Origin: Flavobacterium aciduliphilum
GTDB lineage: Bacteria; Bacteroidota; Bacteroidia; Flavobacteriales; Flavobacteriaceae
NCBI RefSeq assembly: GCF_003268855.1
Contig: NZ_QLSZ01000011.1
Location: 22,028-86,027 of the forward strand
DNA: 64,000 bases
Direction: 5' to 3'
Every line of letters starts with the position of its first letter. Within the stretch, counting starts at the first letter, position 1. Below, piece after piece: positions 36,221 through 44,779 of this stretch. The notes beneath the pieces are model-generated. The model worked only from the letters and a program-made list of their open reading frames with translations. It did not search any database and was not told the DNA's origin. Both the position numbers and the translations under genes were made by a program.

Positions 36221-37375
36221 TTAATATTGTTTTTTTGAATTGATGAAATCCGAATAATACTCTAGACTTTGTTTAGCAATAATTGGTGTACTAAAGTTAT
36301 TGAGTACTTTTTCTCGAGCATGAAACCCCATCTTTTGTCTTAATTCAGTATCATTCAACAGCAATGTAATCTTGTCTGCAAAGACTTTATGATCTTTAGG
36401 ATGAACCAAAAAACCCTCTACTTCATTCTGAATCATCTCAGAAGCCCAACCAATATTTGAAGCTACAATTGCTTTTTGCATAGCCATGGCTTCCAACCAA
36501 GAAACTGGAAAAGCTTCTGCAAATGTTGGAAATACGCAAACTGTGGCTTTTTCAATGTACTTGTTCATTTCGCTATAAGATTTTTCGCCTAAATACTGAA
36601 CATTTTTTAAAGCAGACTCATCAAATAATTCTTGCATCATGTTCCAAACCGATGGATTTCCTGTCAATGTATCTCCAGAATCTTTTCCGATTAATACTAA
36701 TCTCACTTTAGGGTTTTCCATAATAATTTCGTTAAAAATTTTAGGGAGCTCTAATAATCCTTTTTTTCTGATTAAAGTTCCAAAATAAAGTATTGTGCTA
36801 GAATCATTTGTATTTTGAGTTGGGATAAATTGTGAGACATCGATTGCATTAGGAATCACTTTGAATGATTGCTTAAATCCAAGAATCTCTTTTGATTGCA
36901 ACGCAGTATAATGACTCACAGCAATAACACCGTTGGCTCTTCTTAAGGCCAATTTTTCGCGAAATCTATTCCTCCACTTACTCTTTCTTTCTTCCAACTT
37001 ACAAAAATAAGTATCACTACCATGAAGTTTTATTATCGTTGGGCAATTTGTATTTATATAGGAAGTTAGTCCGATCCAATCTGGTGCTTCTAAAAGATCA
37101 ATTTTTCCTTTGATGTATAAATTTTTAATTAAACTTTCTATTTTTTTTTGAGTAAAAAAGTATGAAAACCCTTTAATAGTTTGATTTTTAAATTTATAAA
37201 TAGATAAGGAACCTTCTATAAAAAAATCGTCTTTTTCTTGGTTACATACTATAACAACTATTTCGTGTCCTAATTCAATAAGCCCTTTTGATAAATTTAG
37301 AATACTCGTCCCTATACCTCCTGAGGAGCCTGTTAGTGGATGAGGAAATTCTGGAGTCAGAAAAGCTATTTTCAT
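36221..37375 (-). CDS. Glycosyltransferase family 4
   Basis: This is a GT-B enzyme of 384 residues. It starts MKIAFLTPEFPHPLTGSSGG, then GIGTSILNLSKGLIELGHEI. The donor domain has ILYFGTLIRKKGLLELPKIF and FPTFAEAFPVSWLEAMAMQK with the family glutamates. A run of nine T (minus-strand A) at about 37141-37149 lies inside it without breaking the frame. It follows the dehydratase gene after 83 bases that hold no gene or promoter match that I can see. Confidence 0.88.
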   Translation of the reverse strand: MKIAFLTPEFPHPLTGSSGGIGTSILNLSKGLIELGHEIVVIVCNQEKDDFFIEGSLSIYKFKNQTIKGFSYFFTQKKIESLIKNLYIKGKIDLLEAPDWIGLTSYINTNCPTIIKLHGSDTYFCKLEERKSKWRNRFREKLALRRANGVIAVSHYTALQSKEILGFKQSFKVIPNAIDVSQFIPTQNTNDSSTILYFGTLIRKKGLLELPKIFNEIIMENPKVRLVLIGKDSGDTLTGNPSVWNMMQELFDESALKNVQYLGEKSYSEMNKYIEKATVCVFPTFAEAFPVSWLEAMAMQKAIVASNIGWASEMIQNEVEGFLVHPKDHKVFADKITLLLNDTELRQKMGFHAREKVLNNFSTPIIAKQSLEYYSDFINSKKQY

Positions 37376-37458
37376 GGTTACAACTATTAAAAAGAAAAAA
37401 GTTTACTGAATTTAACAATAAACTTTATTTTAAGGATATATATCAGAGACATCTTCAA

Positions 37459-39423
37459 TTAGTCTTTAACGTCCAAGGCTTCAAAAGTAGAGTTCAAACT
37501 TTTAAATTCGGGTACTATTTTCTTCATTTTCGAAACAATTTGCTGATTTGTTCCCGTTCTAGCAAGATCAATTAATAGTTCTACAGATTTTGAAACCACC
37601 TCATGTTCTTTACAATTTTCAACCGCAATCATGATTTTTTCATTATGAGTAGGTAAATTTTCTGCACTATTATTTAATAACTCTTCATATAATTTTTCTC
37701 CTGGGCGCAAACCAACGATAGCAATCTTGATATCTAAATCTGGTTTATATCCAGCAAGACGAATCATTTTGTGTGCTAAATCAATGATTTTTACTGGTTC
37801 ACCCATATCAAAAATATATATTTCTCCACCTGAACCCATCGCTCCAGCTTCCATAACTAATTGACAAGCTTCTGGAATAGTCATAAAATAGCGAATAATA
37901 TCAGGATGAGTAATTGTAACAGGACCCCCTTCTTGTATTTGCTTTGTAAACAAAGGAACTACAGAACCATTTGATCCCAAAACATTTCCAAAACGAGTAG
38001 TAATAAACTTGGTCGTGTCTTGATTTAATTTCAAATTACTAAAATGCTTGGATTGGACATACATCTCAGCAATTCGTTTACTAGCACCCATGACACTACT
38101 CGGATTGACAGCTTTATCTGTAGATACCATAACAAATCTTTCAATATTATATTTCTGCGATAAATCCGTAACATTTTTAGAACCTAAAACATTTGTAAAA
38201 ATGGCTTGACCTGGGTTTTCTTCCATCATAGGTACATGCTTATAGGCTGCAGCATGAAAAACTACATTAGGTTTAAAATCAGCAAATACTCTTTCAAGAG
38301 ATTCATAATCTCTAACGTCAGTAATGGAATTATAAATCTCAATTTCTTTTTGTAAAGTATGAATCTCTAAAGACAGATTATGAAGCGGTGTTTCAGCTTG
38401 GTCAAGCAAAATTACCCTTATAGGTTTAAAATTAATAATTTGTCTAACTATTTCACTTCCAATTGAGCCAGCTGCACCTGTAACAAGAATTGCTTTATTT
38501 TCTAATTTTTTAGAAATTGAATCGGTATCTAATCTTATAGGATTTCGCTCTAACAAATCATTAATATCAAAACTTTTTATACTTTTAGCTATTTCAGTTC
38601 CATCACTCCAATTAGAAACAACTGGTAAAGAAAATATCTTAAAACCATAACTTATACATTCTTCCGCAATATTAATTCTTTCTACTTTTGACAAGGTATT
38701 ATCAGCTATTATTAATGCTTCTACTTTCTTAATTTTTAATAGCGTAGGAACTCCTTTTTTTAAAGGAAAAATAGGAAGATTCAATATTCGCATAGTAGAA
38801 TTATTGCTTTTACTATCAATAAAACCACATATTTTGAATCTTGATGGTTTCTCAACTTTCAAAGCATTTGCAACTGCAATAGCATTATCATCTATTCCAT
38901 ATATTAGAGCTTTTATTTTCTCTGCATTTGTTTTTTGATTTTTTCTACCAAGTTTATCATACAAGTATTTAACAACTATTCTTAGAAAAAACAACAAAGA
39001 AAAAGAAACTAATGTATATAAAAAAGCTCCTGTTGTCATGAATAATTTTGATCGACCAATAATAATTATTAAATAATTTAAAAATACAATAACTGCAAAA
39101 GTGGAAAATTGAGAAAATAATAATTTTAATGAATCAATTAATGAAGTATGCCTAATTATTCCTGAATGGGTTCTAAAGATTTTAAAGAAAAAAAAGTTAA
39201 CAGAAGTAATTAAAATAATTCCAGTTAATAAATGATGGCGATTAATAAAATTCAAACCCATTCCTTGTAAAAGAAAATAAGTCAAAGTTCCTGAAAAAAG
39301 TATGATACCTAAATCAATAAATAATATGATCCATCTAGGCAAATAACCAAATTTTTTAGGATTCAAAAAATGTCCTTTACTGGAAAAAAAATTAAAAATA
39401 CTAGGTCTTTTTATTTTGTCCAT
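37459..39423 (-). CDS. Membrane UDP-GlcNAc 4,6-dehydratase (WbpM/PglF/FlaA1 long form)
   Basis: This inner-membrane enzyme turns UDP-GlcNAc into its 4-keto-6-deoxy form, the first step to QuiNAc4N, bacillosamine or FucNAc. Residues 1-150 contain four membrane helices; a Rossmann-like domain follows, and the SDR domain begins ILVTGAAGSIGSEIVRQ at about residue 300. The active site reads VMVSTDKAVNPSSVMGASKR: Met replaces the usual Tyr (MxxxK), as in WbpM and PglF. At 654 residues it is full length. The next upstream genes encode the matching aminotransferase and phosphoglycosyl transferase. Confidence 0.9.
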   Translation of the reverse strand: MDKIKRPSIFNFFSSKGHFLNPKKFGYLPRWIILFIDLGIILFSGTLTYFLLQGMGLNFINRHHLLTGIILITSVNFFFFKIFRTHSGIIRHTSLIDSLKLLFSQFSTFAVIVFLNYLIIIIGRSKLFMTTGAFLYTLVSFSLLFFLRIVVKYLYDKLGRKNQKTNAEKIKALIYGIDDNAIAVANALKVEKPSRFKICGFIDSKSNNSTMRILNLPIFPLKKGVPTLLKIKKVEALIIADNTLSKVERINIAEECISYGFKIFSLPVVSNWSDGTEIAKSIKSFDINDLLERNPIRLDTDSISKKLENKAILVTGAAGSIGSEIVRQIINFKPIRVILLDQAETPLHNLSLEIHTLQKEIEIYNSITDVRDYESLERVFADFKPNVVFHAAAYKHVPMMEENPGQAIFTNVLGSKNVTDLSQKYNIERFVMVSTDKAVNPSSVMGASKRIAEMYVQSKHFSNLKLNQDTTKFITTRFGNVLGSNGSVVPLFTKQIQEGGPVTITHPDIIRYFMTIPEACQLVMEAGAMGSGGEIYIFDMGEPVKIIDLAHKMIRLAGYKPDLDIKIAIVGLRPGEKLYEELLNNSAENLPTHNEKIMIAVENCKEHEVVSKSVELLIDLARTGTNQQIVSKMKKIVPEFKSLNSTFEALDVKD

Positions 39424-39444
39424 ATTTTTTCTGAAAATAAATCT

Positions 39445-40572
39445 TTAAAAGCGAGTAACTTGTTCCTTAATTCTTTGCTTTTCTTCTTCATTTAGATTAG
39501 ATCCTGATGGCAAACAAAGACCGGAATTAAACAATTTTTCTGATACTGAGCCACCATAATATGGTGAATGTGAAAACACAGGTTGCAAGTGCATAGGCTT
39601 CCATAAAGGCCTACTCTCAATATTTGCCTTTTCTAAATGAAGTCGCAATTTTTCGCTATCATTATTTTTTGATTCAATATATATTGCAGTTAACCAATGA
39701 TTGGAAAAAAAATTATCATTAGGTTCTTTTAATAAATGTATTTGCTCATATTCATCAAATAGTTCTTGATAAAATTTATTCATTGCTCTTCTTTTAGCAA
39801 TATGATTGTCTAAAACCTCCATTTGCCCTCTACCAATACCAGCACAAATATTACTCATTCTGTAGTTATAACCAATCTCACTATGCTGATAATGTGGCGC
39901 ATGATCTCTTGCTTGTGTTGATAAAAAAACTACTTTATCTTTTTGTTCTTTTGTCTTGCACACTAGAGCACCTCCACCAGATGTAGTTATAATTTTATTC
40001 CCATTAAACGATAATATAGCCAAATCACCAAGGGTACCACATCTTCTGCCTTTGTAGCTACTTCCTAATGCTTCCGCACTATCCTCAACAATTGGAATTT
40101 CATATTTAGAAGCAATTGATTGAATATCATCAAACTTCGCAGGCATACCATATAAATGCACAACAATAATTGCCTTTGGTTTTTTGCCTTTAGCTATTCT
40201 ATCTATAATAGCATGTTCAAGCGCATTAGGACACATATTCCATGTCTCAGGCTCACTATCCACAAAAACAGGTGTAGCTCCAACATATACAATAGGATTT
40301 GCCGAAGCTGAAAAAGTCATACTCTGACAAATAACTTCATCATCTTTTTTTACCCCTAATAATACTAATGCCAAATGTAACGCAGCAGTTCCAGAACTCA
40401 AAGCCGCTACTTGACTATCGTTATCTAAATATTTTTCTAAATCAGATTCAAAACCTGAAACATTAGGCCCTAAAGGAGCTACCCAATTCGTATCAAATGC
40501 TTCTTGAACATACCTTTGCTCATTTCCTCCCATGTGCGGTGAAGACAACCATATCTTTGAATTATCCATCAA
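39445..40572 (-). CDS. PglE-like UDP-sugar 4-aminotransferase (DegT/DnrJ family)
   Basis: This PLP enzyme should aminate UDP-4-keto-6-deoxy-GlcNAc to UDP-QuiNAc4N (UDP-2-acetamido-4-amino-2,4,6-trideoxyglucose). The N-terminus, KIWLSSPHMGGNEQRYVQE and NWVAPLGPNV, is close to PglE-type enzymes. The PLP lysine lies in ILSFNGNKIITTSGGG, and SGTAALHLAL and VEDSAEALGS are cofactor-binding motifs. At 375 residues it is complete. It overlaps the phosphoglycosyl transferase gene by 11 bases and precedes the dehydratase, making a three-gene diamino-sugar set. Confidence 0.88.
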   Translation of the reverse strand: MMDNSKIWLSSPHMGGNEQRYVQEAFDTNWVAPLGPNVSGFESDLEKYLDNDSQVAALSSGTAALHLALVLLGVKKDDEVICQSMTFSASANPIVYVGATPVFVDSEPETWNMCPNALEHAIIDRIAKGKKPKAIIVVHLYGMPAKFDDIQSIASKYEIPIVEDSAEALGSSYKGRRCGTLGDLAILSFNGNKIITTSGGGALVCKTKEQKDKVVFLSTQARDHAPHYQHSEIGYNYRMSNICAGIGRGQMEVLDNHIAKRRAMNKFYQELFDEYEQIHLLKEPNDNFFSNHWLTAIYIESKNNDSEKLRLHLEKANIESRPLWKPMHLQPVFSHSPYYGGSVSEKLFNSGLCLPSGSNLNEEEKQRIKEQVTRF

Positions 40573-41170
40573 TTTTATTTTTATTCTGTAATAATTTACT
40601 AATATACAAAAATAGTACAGAAAAATATATTTTAATATTTTTTTCTTGATATAATTGTTTATCTAACTCATATTTATGAGGCAAAATAACTTCTTCATAA
40701 TAAGAAACTATATCATCTTTTGTTGCCAATAACTCATCTTCATTAAAATAAATTAAAGCAGAATAACTCAACATACCTGGCTTTGTTTTTAATATCTCTT
40801 GATACATGCTAGGGTATTTCTGAATATAAGAAATTACTTGAGGTCTTGGCCCTACTAAAGACATGTCCCCTTTTAAGATATTATAGAGTTGTGGAATTTC
40901 GTCTAATTTATATTTTCTCAAAAAATGACCAATCGTGGTTATTCTTTCATCATTTTCACCTTTAGTTAAAGCATACTCATCCTCTGAATTAACAACCATG
41001 GTACGAAATTTATATATTTTGAATTCTTTACCATGTTTACCTACTCTACTTTGAGAAAAAAAAACTGGAAAAGATTGAAATAAAAGCATTAAAAACACTA
41101 TTATAATAAGGAATGGCATCAACAAAACAATGGCAATGAAGGAAAATAATATATCTAAAATGCGAATCAA
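40562..41170 (-). CDS. PglC-like phosphoglycosyl transferase
   Basis: The 202-residue monotopic enzyme carries one N-terminal re-entrant helix (ILFSFIAIVLLMPFLIIIVF), then FSQSRVGKHGKEFKIYKFRTM and LDEIPQLYNILKGDMSLVGP. These small enzymes move a (di)amino-sugar-1-phosphate onto undecaprenyl phosphate; the neighbouring PglE-like and PglF-like genes make UDP-QuiNAc4N derivatives the likely donor. It overlaps CutC by 4 bases. It is the second of three initiating transferases in the window. Confidence 0.87.
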   Translation of the reverse strand: MIRILDILFSFIAIVLLMPFLIIIVFLMLLFQSFPVFFSQSRVGKHGKEFKIYKFRTMVVNSEDEYALTKGENDERITTIGHFLRKYKLDEIPQLYNILKGDMSLVGPRPQVISYIQKYPSMYQEILKTKPGMLSYSALIYFNEDELLATKDDIVSYYEEVILPHKYELDKQLYQEKNIKIYFSVLFLYISKLLQNKNKIDG

Positions 41171-41877
41171 TTGTTCCTACTATTTACCAATGCTGTTATC
41201 CCTAATATTTTTTCTTCATCAACTACATATTCAATTCCCATTGAGGAATCTGAACTATTTACTTTCTGCTTTCTAATATTGAAATGTAAATCTTGAAAGC
41301 CATTATTTATAAAATAAGATGCATTAATGTTTGACACTCCTCCTCCTGGCATAATTTCTATTTCATTTCTAAATTGATGGAAAAATTTCACTAATTCTTC
41401 CTTACCTAAGTCTACATTTGAAGCTCCACCAGAAGTCAATATTCTAGAAACTTGACAGTTAATCAAAGTTTCAACACTTTTGTAGTAATTATCAGTAAAA
41501 TCTATTGCACGGTGAAACGTAACTTGTAGCCCTAAATCTTTTGCATAATGAGTCAACCGTCTAGTTTTTTCTATATTTACCTCATGTTTTTCATTTAATA
41601 TTCCAAAAACAACTCCTTTACAATTTGTTTTTTGGGCTATTAAAATATCTTTTAACATGACATTTATTTCATTTTCATTATAAATAAAACTACCTCCTCT
41701 AGGTCGTATCATAAGGTGTACTTCTGCTTTTGAGTACTCAACAACCGATTCAATGATACCATAACTAGGTGTTAATCCTCCTAAATCCAAACCAGAACAA
41801 AGCTCAACTCGCTTTACATTGTATTGATTTACTAAATTAACTTCTTCTAAATTTTCTAAAACTACTTCAAAATTCAT
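41167..41877 (-). CDS. cutC: CutC-family TIM-barrel protein
   Basis: The 236-residue protein matches CutC: VKRVELCSGLDLGGLTPSYG, AEVHLMIRPRGGSFIYNENE, VTFHRAIDFTDNYYKSVETL and EIMPGGGVSNINASYF are its core motifs in order. The CutC name comes from copper tolerance in E. coli, but that role is doubtful and the family's true reaction is unknown. Here it is embedded in a diamino-sugar cluster: its ATG overlaps the stop of the broken YdcF-like gene, and it overlaps the PglC-like gene by 4 bases. A role in glycan or nucleotide-sugar chemistry is therefore possible. Confidence 0.88.
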   Translation of the reverse strand: MNFEVVLENLEEVNLVNQYNVKRVELCSGLDLGGLTPSYGIIESVVEYSKAEVHLMIRPRGGSFIYNENEINVMLKDILIAQKTNCKGVVFGILNEKHEVNIEKTRRLTHYAKDLGLQVTFHRAIDFTDNYYKSVETLINCQVSRILTSGGASNVDLGKEELVKFFHQFRNEIEIMPGGGVSNINASYFINNGFQDLHFNIRKQKVNSSDSSMGIEYVVDEEKILGITALVNSRNN

Positions 41878-42637
41878 TAAATTCTATATTTTTGATTTAG
41901 TCCCTTTTGTAACGGAAAGAATAAAATACCTATATATTCATGTAATTCAAATTCTATTAGCTTAAATTTTTGATAATTCATTCCCCAATTTACATAACAT
42001 GTATGACCAAAACCTTCCTTAAGTTTAAAATCTGTTGGTATCGGTTTTGGCTTTAAACCAAAACTTTTAAAAATTCTCATAGCTCTAGGCATATGATAAG
42101 CACTTGTTACTAAATAAAATTTTTCTTCATAAAATCTTTTCTTAAAATCTAAAGCCTCTTCCAATGTATTACTTGGTTTTCTCAACTGAAAAGTATCTTT
42201 AGGATTTACTCCAAATCCAAGCGAAGCTCGAGAAATTACATAAGCAAGTGATGTCTTATTCGACCTTGAATAACCAGAAAAAACGAGTTTTGATTTGTGC
42301 AATTTATGATAAATCGTAATTCCTTTTAGAAGTCTTTTTTGTGAACCAGTTGATAGCTTTTCGAAAAATGTTACATTTGGATAATCAACATACCCTCCTC
42401 CTAATATCAATATTTTTTTTCCAGATTCAGCTATGTTTATTTTGGATTCAAAATATTGGCTTTCAAGATTATGGAATTGGTATATCGGTAACGGCGTAAA
42501 CAATAACAAAGTAAAAAAAAAGCAATCATTTTAAAAAGAAGTCCAATTTTTTTTGAATAATAACCCAATCCAAAACCAAAAAAGAATAATACACTAAAAA
42601 TTAAAAAAGAAAGCGACTGAAAGTAATCTATTATCAT
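41877..42637 (-). pseudogene. YdcF/ElyC-like (DUF218) envelope protein, frameshifted
   Basis: The N-terminal part (42637 downward, MIIDYFQSLSFLIFSVLFF and KKIGLLFKMIAFF) supplies the first two membrane helices. The rest lies in another frame from about 42520 to 41877: LLLFTPLPIYQFHNLESQYF, then ILILGGGYVDYPN, SRSNKTSLAYVI and YLVTSAYHMPRAMRIFKSFG, the DUF218 core motifs. The break is at nine T on the minus strand (42512-42520); ten or seven would rejoin the halves into about 250 residues. DUF218 proteins act in envelope glycan metabolism. It could be a lesion, slippage-regulated, or an assembly error. Confidence 0.8.
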
Positions 42638-42659
42638 ATAAAATCACAAAATCTCTAAA

Positions 42660-42884
42660 CTACTTATTTTCAGAAATATAATTCAAAATTTCTGATAAAG
42701 TCTCTAATTTTTGAAATTTATTCCCATCTATAATTATATCATACTCCTCATCAAGCATCGCTATGATTGATAAAGCAGCTAAAGAATCCCACTCGTCTAG
42801 TTCTCTAAATCTAGTATCCATTGAAATTTGATCATTTTCTGAGTCAATTGCTTCCTTAAACAAGGTAATGAATTTTTGTTCCAT
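42660..42884 (-). CDS. Acyl carrier protein
   Basis: The 74-residue acidic protein is an ACP: the phosphopantetheine attachment Ser34 lies in ELDEWDSLAALSIIAMLD, matching the DSL motif. It is not the housekeeping ACP in context, since KAS III genes, a ketoreductase and a diamino-sugar set surround it. It probably holds the short acyl chain built by these enzymes until transfer. A promoter-like box at 42926-42933 lies between it and the ketoreductase gene, so its level could be set separately. Confidence 0.9.
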   Translation of the reverse strand: MEQKFITLFKEAIDSENDQISMDTRFRELDEWDSLAALSIIAMLDEEYDIIIDGNKFQKLETLSEILNYISENK

Positions 42885-42925
42885 TTTTTGTTAGTTTTAT
42901 ATGTTATTAAAATATTTACAATGTG

Positions 42926-42933
42926 CAAATGTA
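42926..42933 (-). promoter_or_regulatory. Candidate internal promoter, -7 element TACATTTG
   Basis: An exact TAnnTTTG match on the minus strand lies 41 bases before the acyl carrier protein ATG, in a 71-base gap that is large for this locus. It could drive the acyl carrier protein and downstream diamino-sugar genes. Confidence 0.45.
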
Positions 42934-42955
42934 CTATACTAAAAGTTAATTTACA

Positions 42956-43702
42956 TTATCTTAATGTTATTCCTCCGTCAACCACTATTTTAGAACCCGT
43001 AACCCATGCGCTAGCATCGGATAGCAAATATATAGCAGCATATGCTATTTCTTGCGTAGTTCCATATCTTCCTAGTGGATAACGCTTTATATCTTCTTCT
43101 ATTTCTTTATCATTGATAACTTTTGTCAAATTTGTCACTACCATTCCTGGTTGAATAACGTTCGATCGTATATTAGATTTTGCAAATTCAAATGCTATCC
43201 CTTTTGAGAAAGAATTAACAGCTCCTTTTGATGCCATGTACATGATATTACCAATAGATGCAAAATCGGAAGCAATGGAGGAGATAAAAACTATTGAAGA
43301 TCCTGTCTTTAGTTTCTTTTGCTTATGCAATTCTCTAGTAACTTGAGAAGCTGATACCAAATTCGTATCTAAAATTTCATTAAAATCTTCCTTTGAAATA
43401 AACTTTAAAGGTAATCTTTTTATTATACCTGCAGCATGAACTACTCCATTTAATTCTGGTAATTCACTAATAAAACTCTTTATTTTTTCATTTTCATTAA
43501 TATCAAATTGCAATGCTCTATGCCCCTCCCCTTCTAACTCACTTAGTGTTTCATTAAGTCTGACAATATCTCTACCTATGACGCATAATTTTGCCTTCAT
43601 TTTAGAACACTCAATAGCAATAGACTTTCCTATTCCAGAAGAGGCTCCTGTCACTAATATAGTTTTTCCTTCTAAGGAAAAAGGATTATATTCTTTATTC
43701 AT
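42956..43702 (-). CDS. SDR-family 3-oxoacyl reductase (FabG-like)
   Basis: This classical short-chain dehydrogenase has the cofactor motif VTGASSGIGKS at 18-28, NGVVHAAG as the second motif, catalytic Ser in FISSIASDF and Tyr155-x3-Lys159 in YMASKG. Homology to FabG and placement next to two KAS III genes and an acyl carrier protein suggest that it reduces 3-oxoacyl-ACP to 3-hydroxyacyl-ACP with NAD(P)H. A direct sugar reductase is the alternative. It ends 71 bases before the acyl carrier protein and begins 4 bases after the upstream KAS III gene. Confidence 0.86.
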   Translation of the reverse strand: MNKEYNPFSLEGKTILVTGASSGIGKSIAIECSKMKAKLCVIGRDIVRLNETLSELEGEGHRALQFDINENEKIKSFISELPELNGVVHAAGIIKRLPLKFISKEDFNEILDTNLVSASQVTRELHKQKKLKTGSSIVFISSIASDFASIGNIMYMASKGAVNSFSKGIAFEFAKSNIRSNVIQPGMVVTNLTKVINDKEIEEDIKRYPLGRYGTTQEIAYAAIYLLSDASAWVTGSKIVVDGGITLR

Positions 43703-43706
43703 ATTA

Positions 43707-44765
43707 TTAAATTTCTATTAATTCCGAAACATGACAATCATAAAGGTTTATGATACATGAAGCCCAACTCATTCCTACTCCAAATCCCGACAAAAAGCAA
43801 TTTTTATTTTTATAATTTTTACCAAATAGTGATGAAACCATTGTCAAAGGAATAGATACTGAAGAAGTATTTCCAAACTTTTCAATACAAGAGGGAACTT
43901 TATCTGAATCTAGTTTTAATTTTTTCTGTAAATACCCATTCATATATTTATTAGCCTGATGAAAAAAGAAATAATCAAATTGTTCTAATTCGCTTTCACT
44001 ATAGGCTAAAATTCTTTTTATATCTTTAGGTATTTCAGAAATCACAAAATTAAATACATCTGCCCCATTCATATAACCATGCTCGTCACTTCTAATATTT
44101 CCATATTCATCAACCACTTTTTCTTTTAATGTTTCTACAGAACTAGGAAACCTATAACCACCAGCATCCATTTTGATATATTCCGATTTACTACCGTCCG
44201 AATTCAAACTAAAAAAACTTTTTCCAACTTCATTAGATTTTTCAATCAGTGCTGCTACTCCTCCATCCCCAAACAAAAAAGCTGTTTTTCTATCTTTGGG
44301 TGAATAAACTCTAGAACGAGTTTCTCCATCAAGCAATAATGCTTTACGAAAACCACCTGTTTGCATCATCGAATAAATAACCGACAAACCATAAACAAAA
44401 GCTGAACAGCCTAAATTTATATCAAAACACGCTGTACTTTTTGACAATCCTAATCTTTCTTGCAATACTATTGATGTAGCTGGCATTCTATAATCGGGAG
44501 TTTGTGATACAAAGACTAACAAATCGATTTCAGATTTATCAATATTTAAATCATCAATAAGTTTTTCTGCAGCATGATAACATAAATCAGACGCACACAT
44601 ACCTTCTGGAGCAAATCTTCTTTCATAGATTCCGGTTTTTTCTACTATTTCAGAAACCGATTCTTTATCAAAAAGAGTTGAATAATTTAGGTTATATATA
44701 GTGTTTTTAGGTACACAAGCTGCTAAACCTGAAATTTTTACTTTATCAAAAGTTATTAAAGCCAT
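43707..44765 (-). CDS. 3-oxoacyl-ACP synthase III, second copy
   Basis: KAS III enzymes condense an acyl starter with malonyl-ACP. The catalytic triad is intact: Cys120 in INLGCSAFVYGL, His269 in FFFHQANKYM and Asn299 in KFGNTSSVSIPL. The 352-residue length is a little above housekeeping FabH. It lies 14 bases after a paralog at 44780-45841 and 4 bases before the ketoreductase. Two active paralogs suggest two condensations on different starters. An alternative is that one acts as a transferase, as some KAS III relatives do. Confidence 0.87.
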   Translation of the reverse strand: MALITFDKVKISGLAACVPKNTIYNLNYSTLFDKESVSEIVEKTGIYERRFAPEGMCASDLCYHAAEKLIDDLNIDKSEIDLLVFVSQTPDYRMPATSIVLQERLGLSKSTACFDINLGCSAFVYGLSVIYSMMQTGGFRKALLLDGETRSRVYSPKDRKTAFLFGDGGVAALIEKSNEVGKSFFSLNSDGSKSEYIKMDAGGYRFPSSVETLKEKVVDEYGNIRSDEHGYMNGADVFNFVISEIPKDIKRILAYSESELEQFDYFFFHQANKYMNGYLQKKLKLDSDKVPSCIEKFGNTSSVSIPLTMVSSLFGKNYKNKNCFLSGFGVGMSWASCIINLYDCHVSELIEI

Positions 44766-44779
44766 CTTTTATCGAATTT

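Noticed and set aside
41167..41877. CutC as part of a metal-resistance system with the efflux pump
   Set aside because: It is almost 38 kb away on the other strand and translationally coupled to glycan genes.
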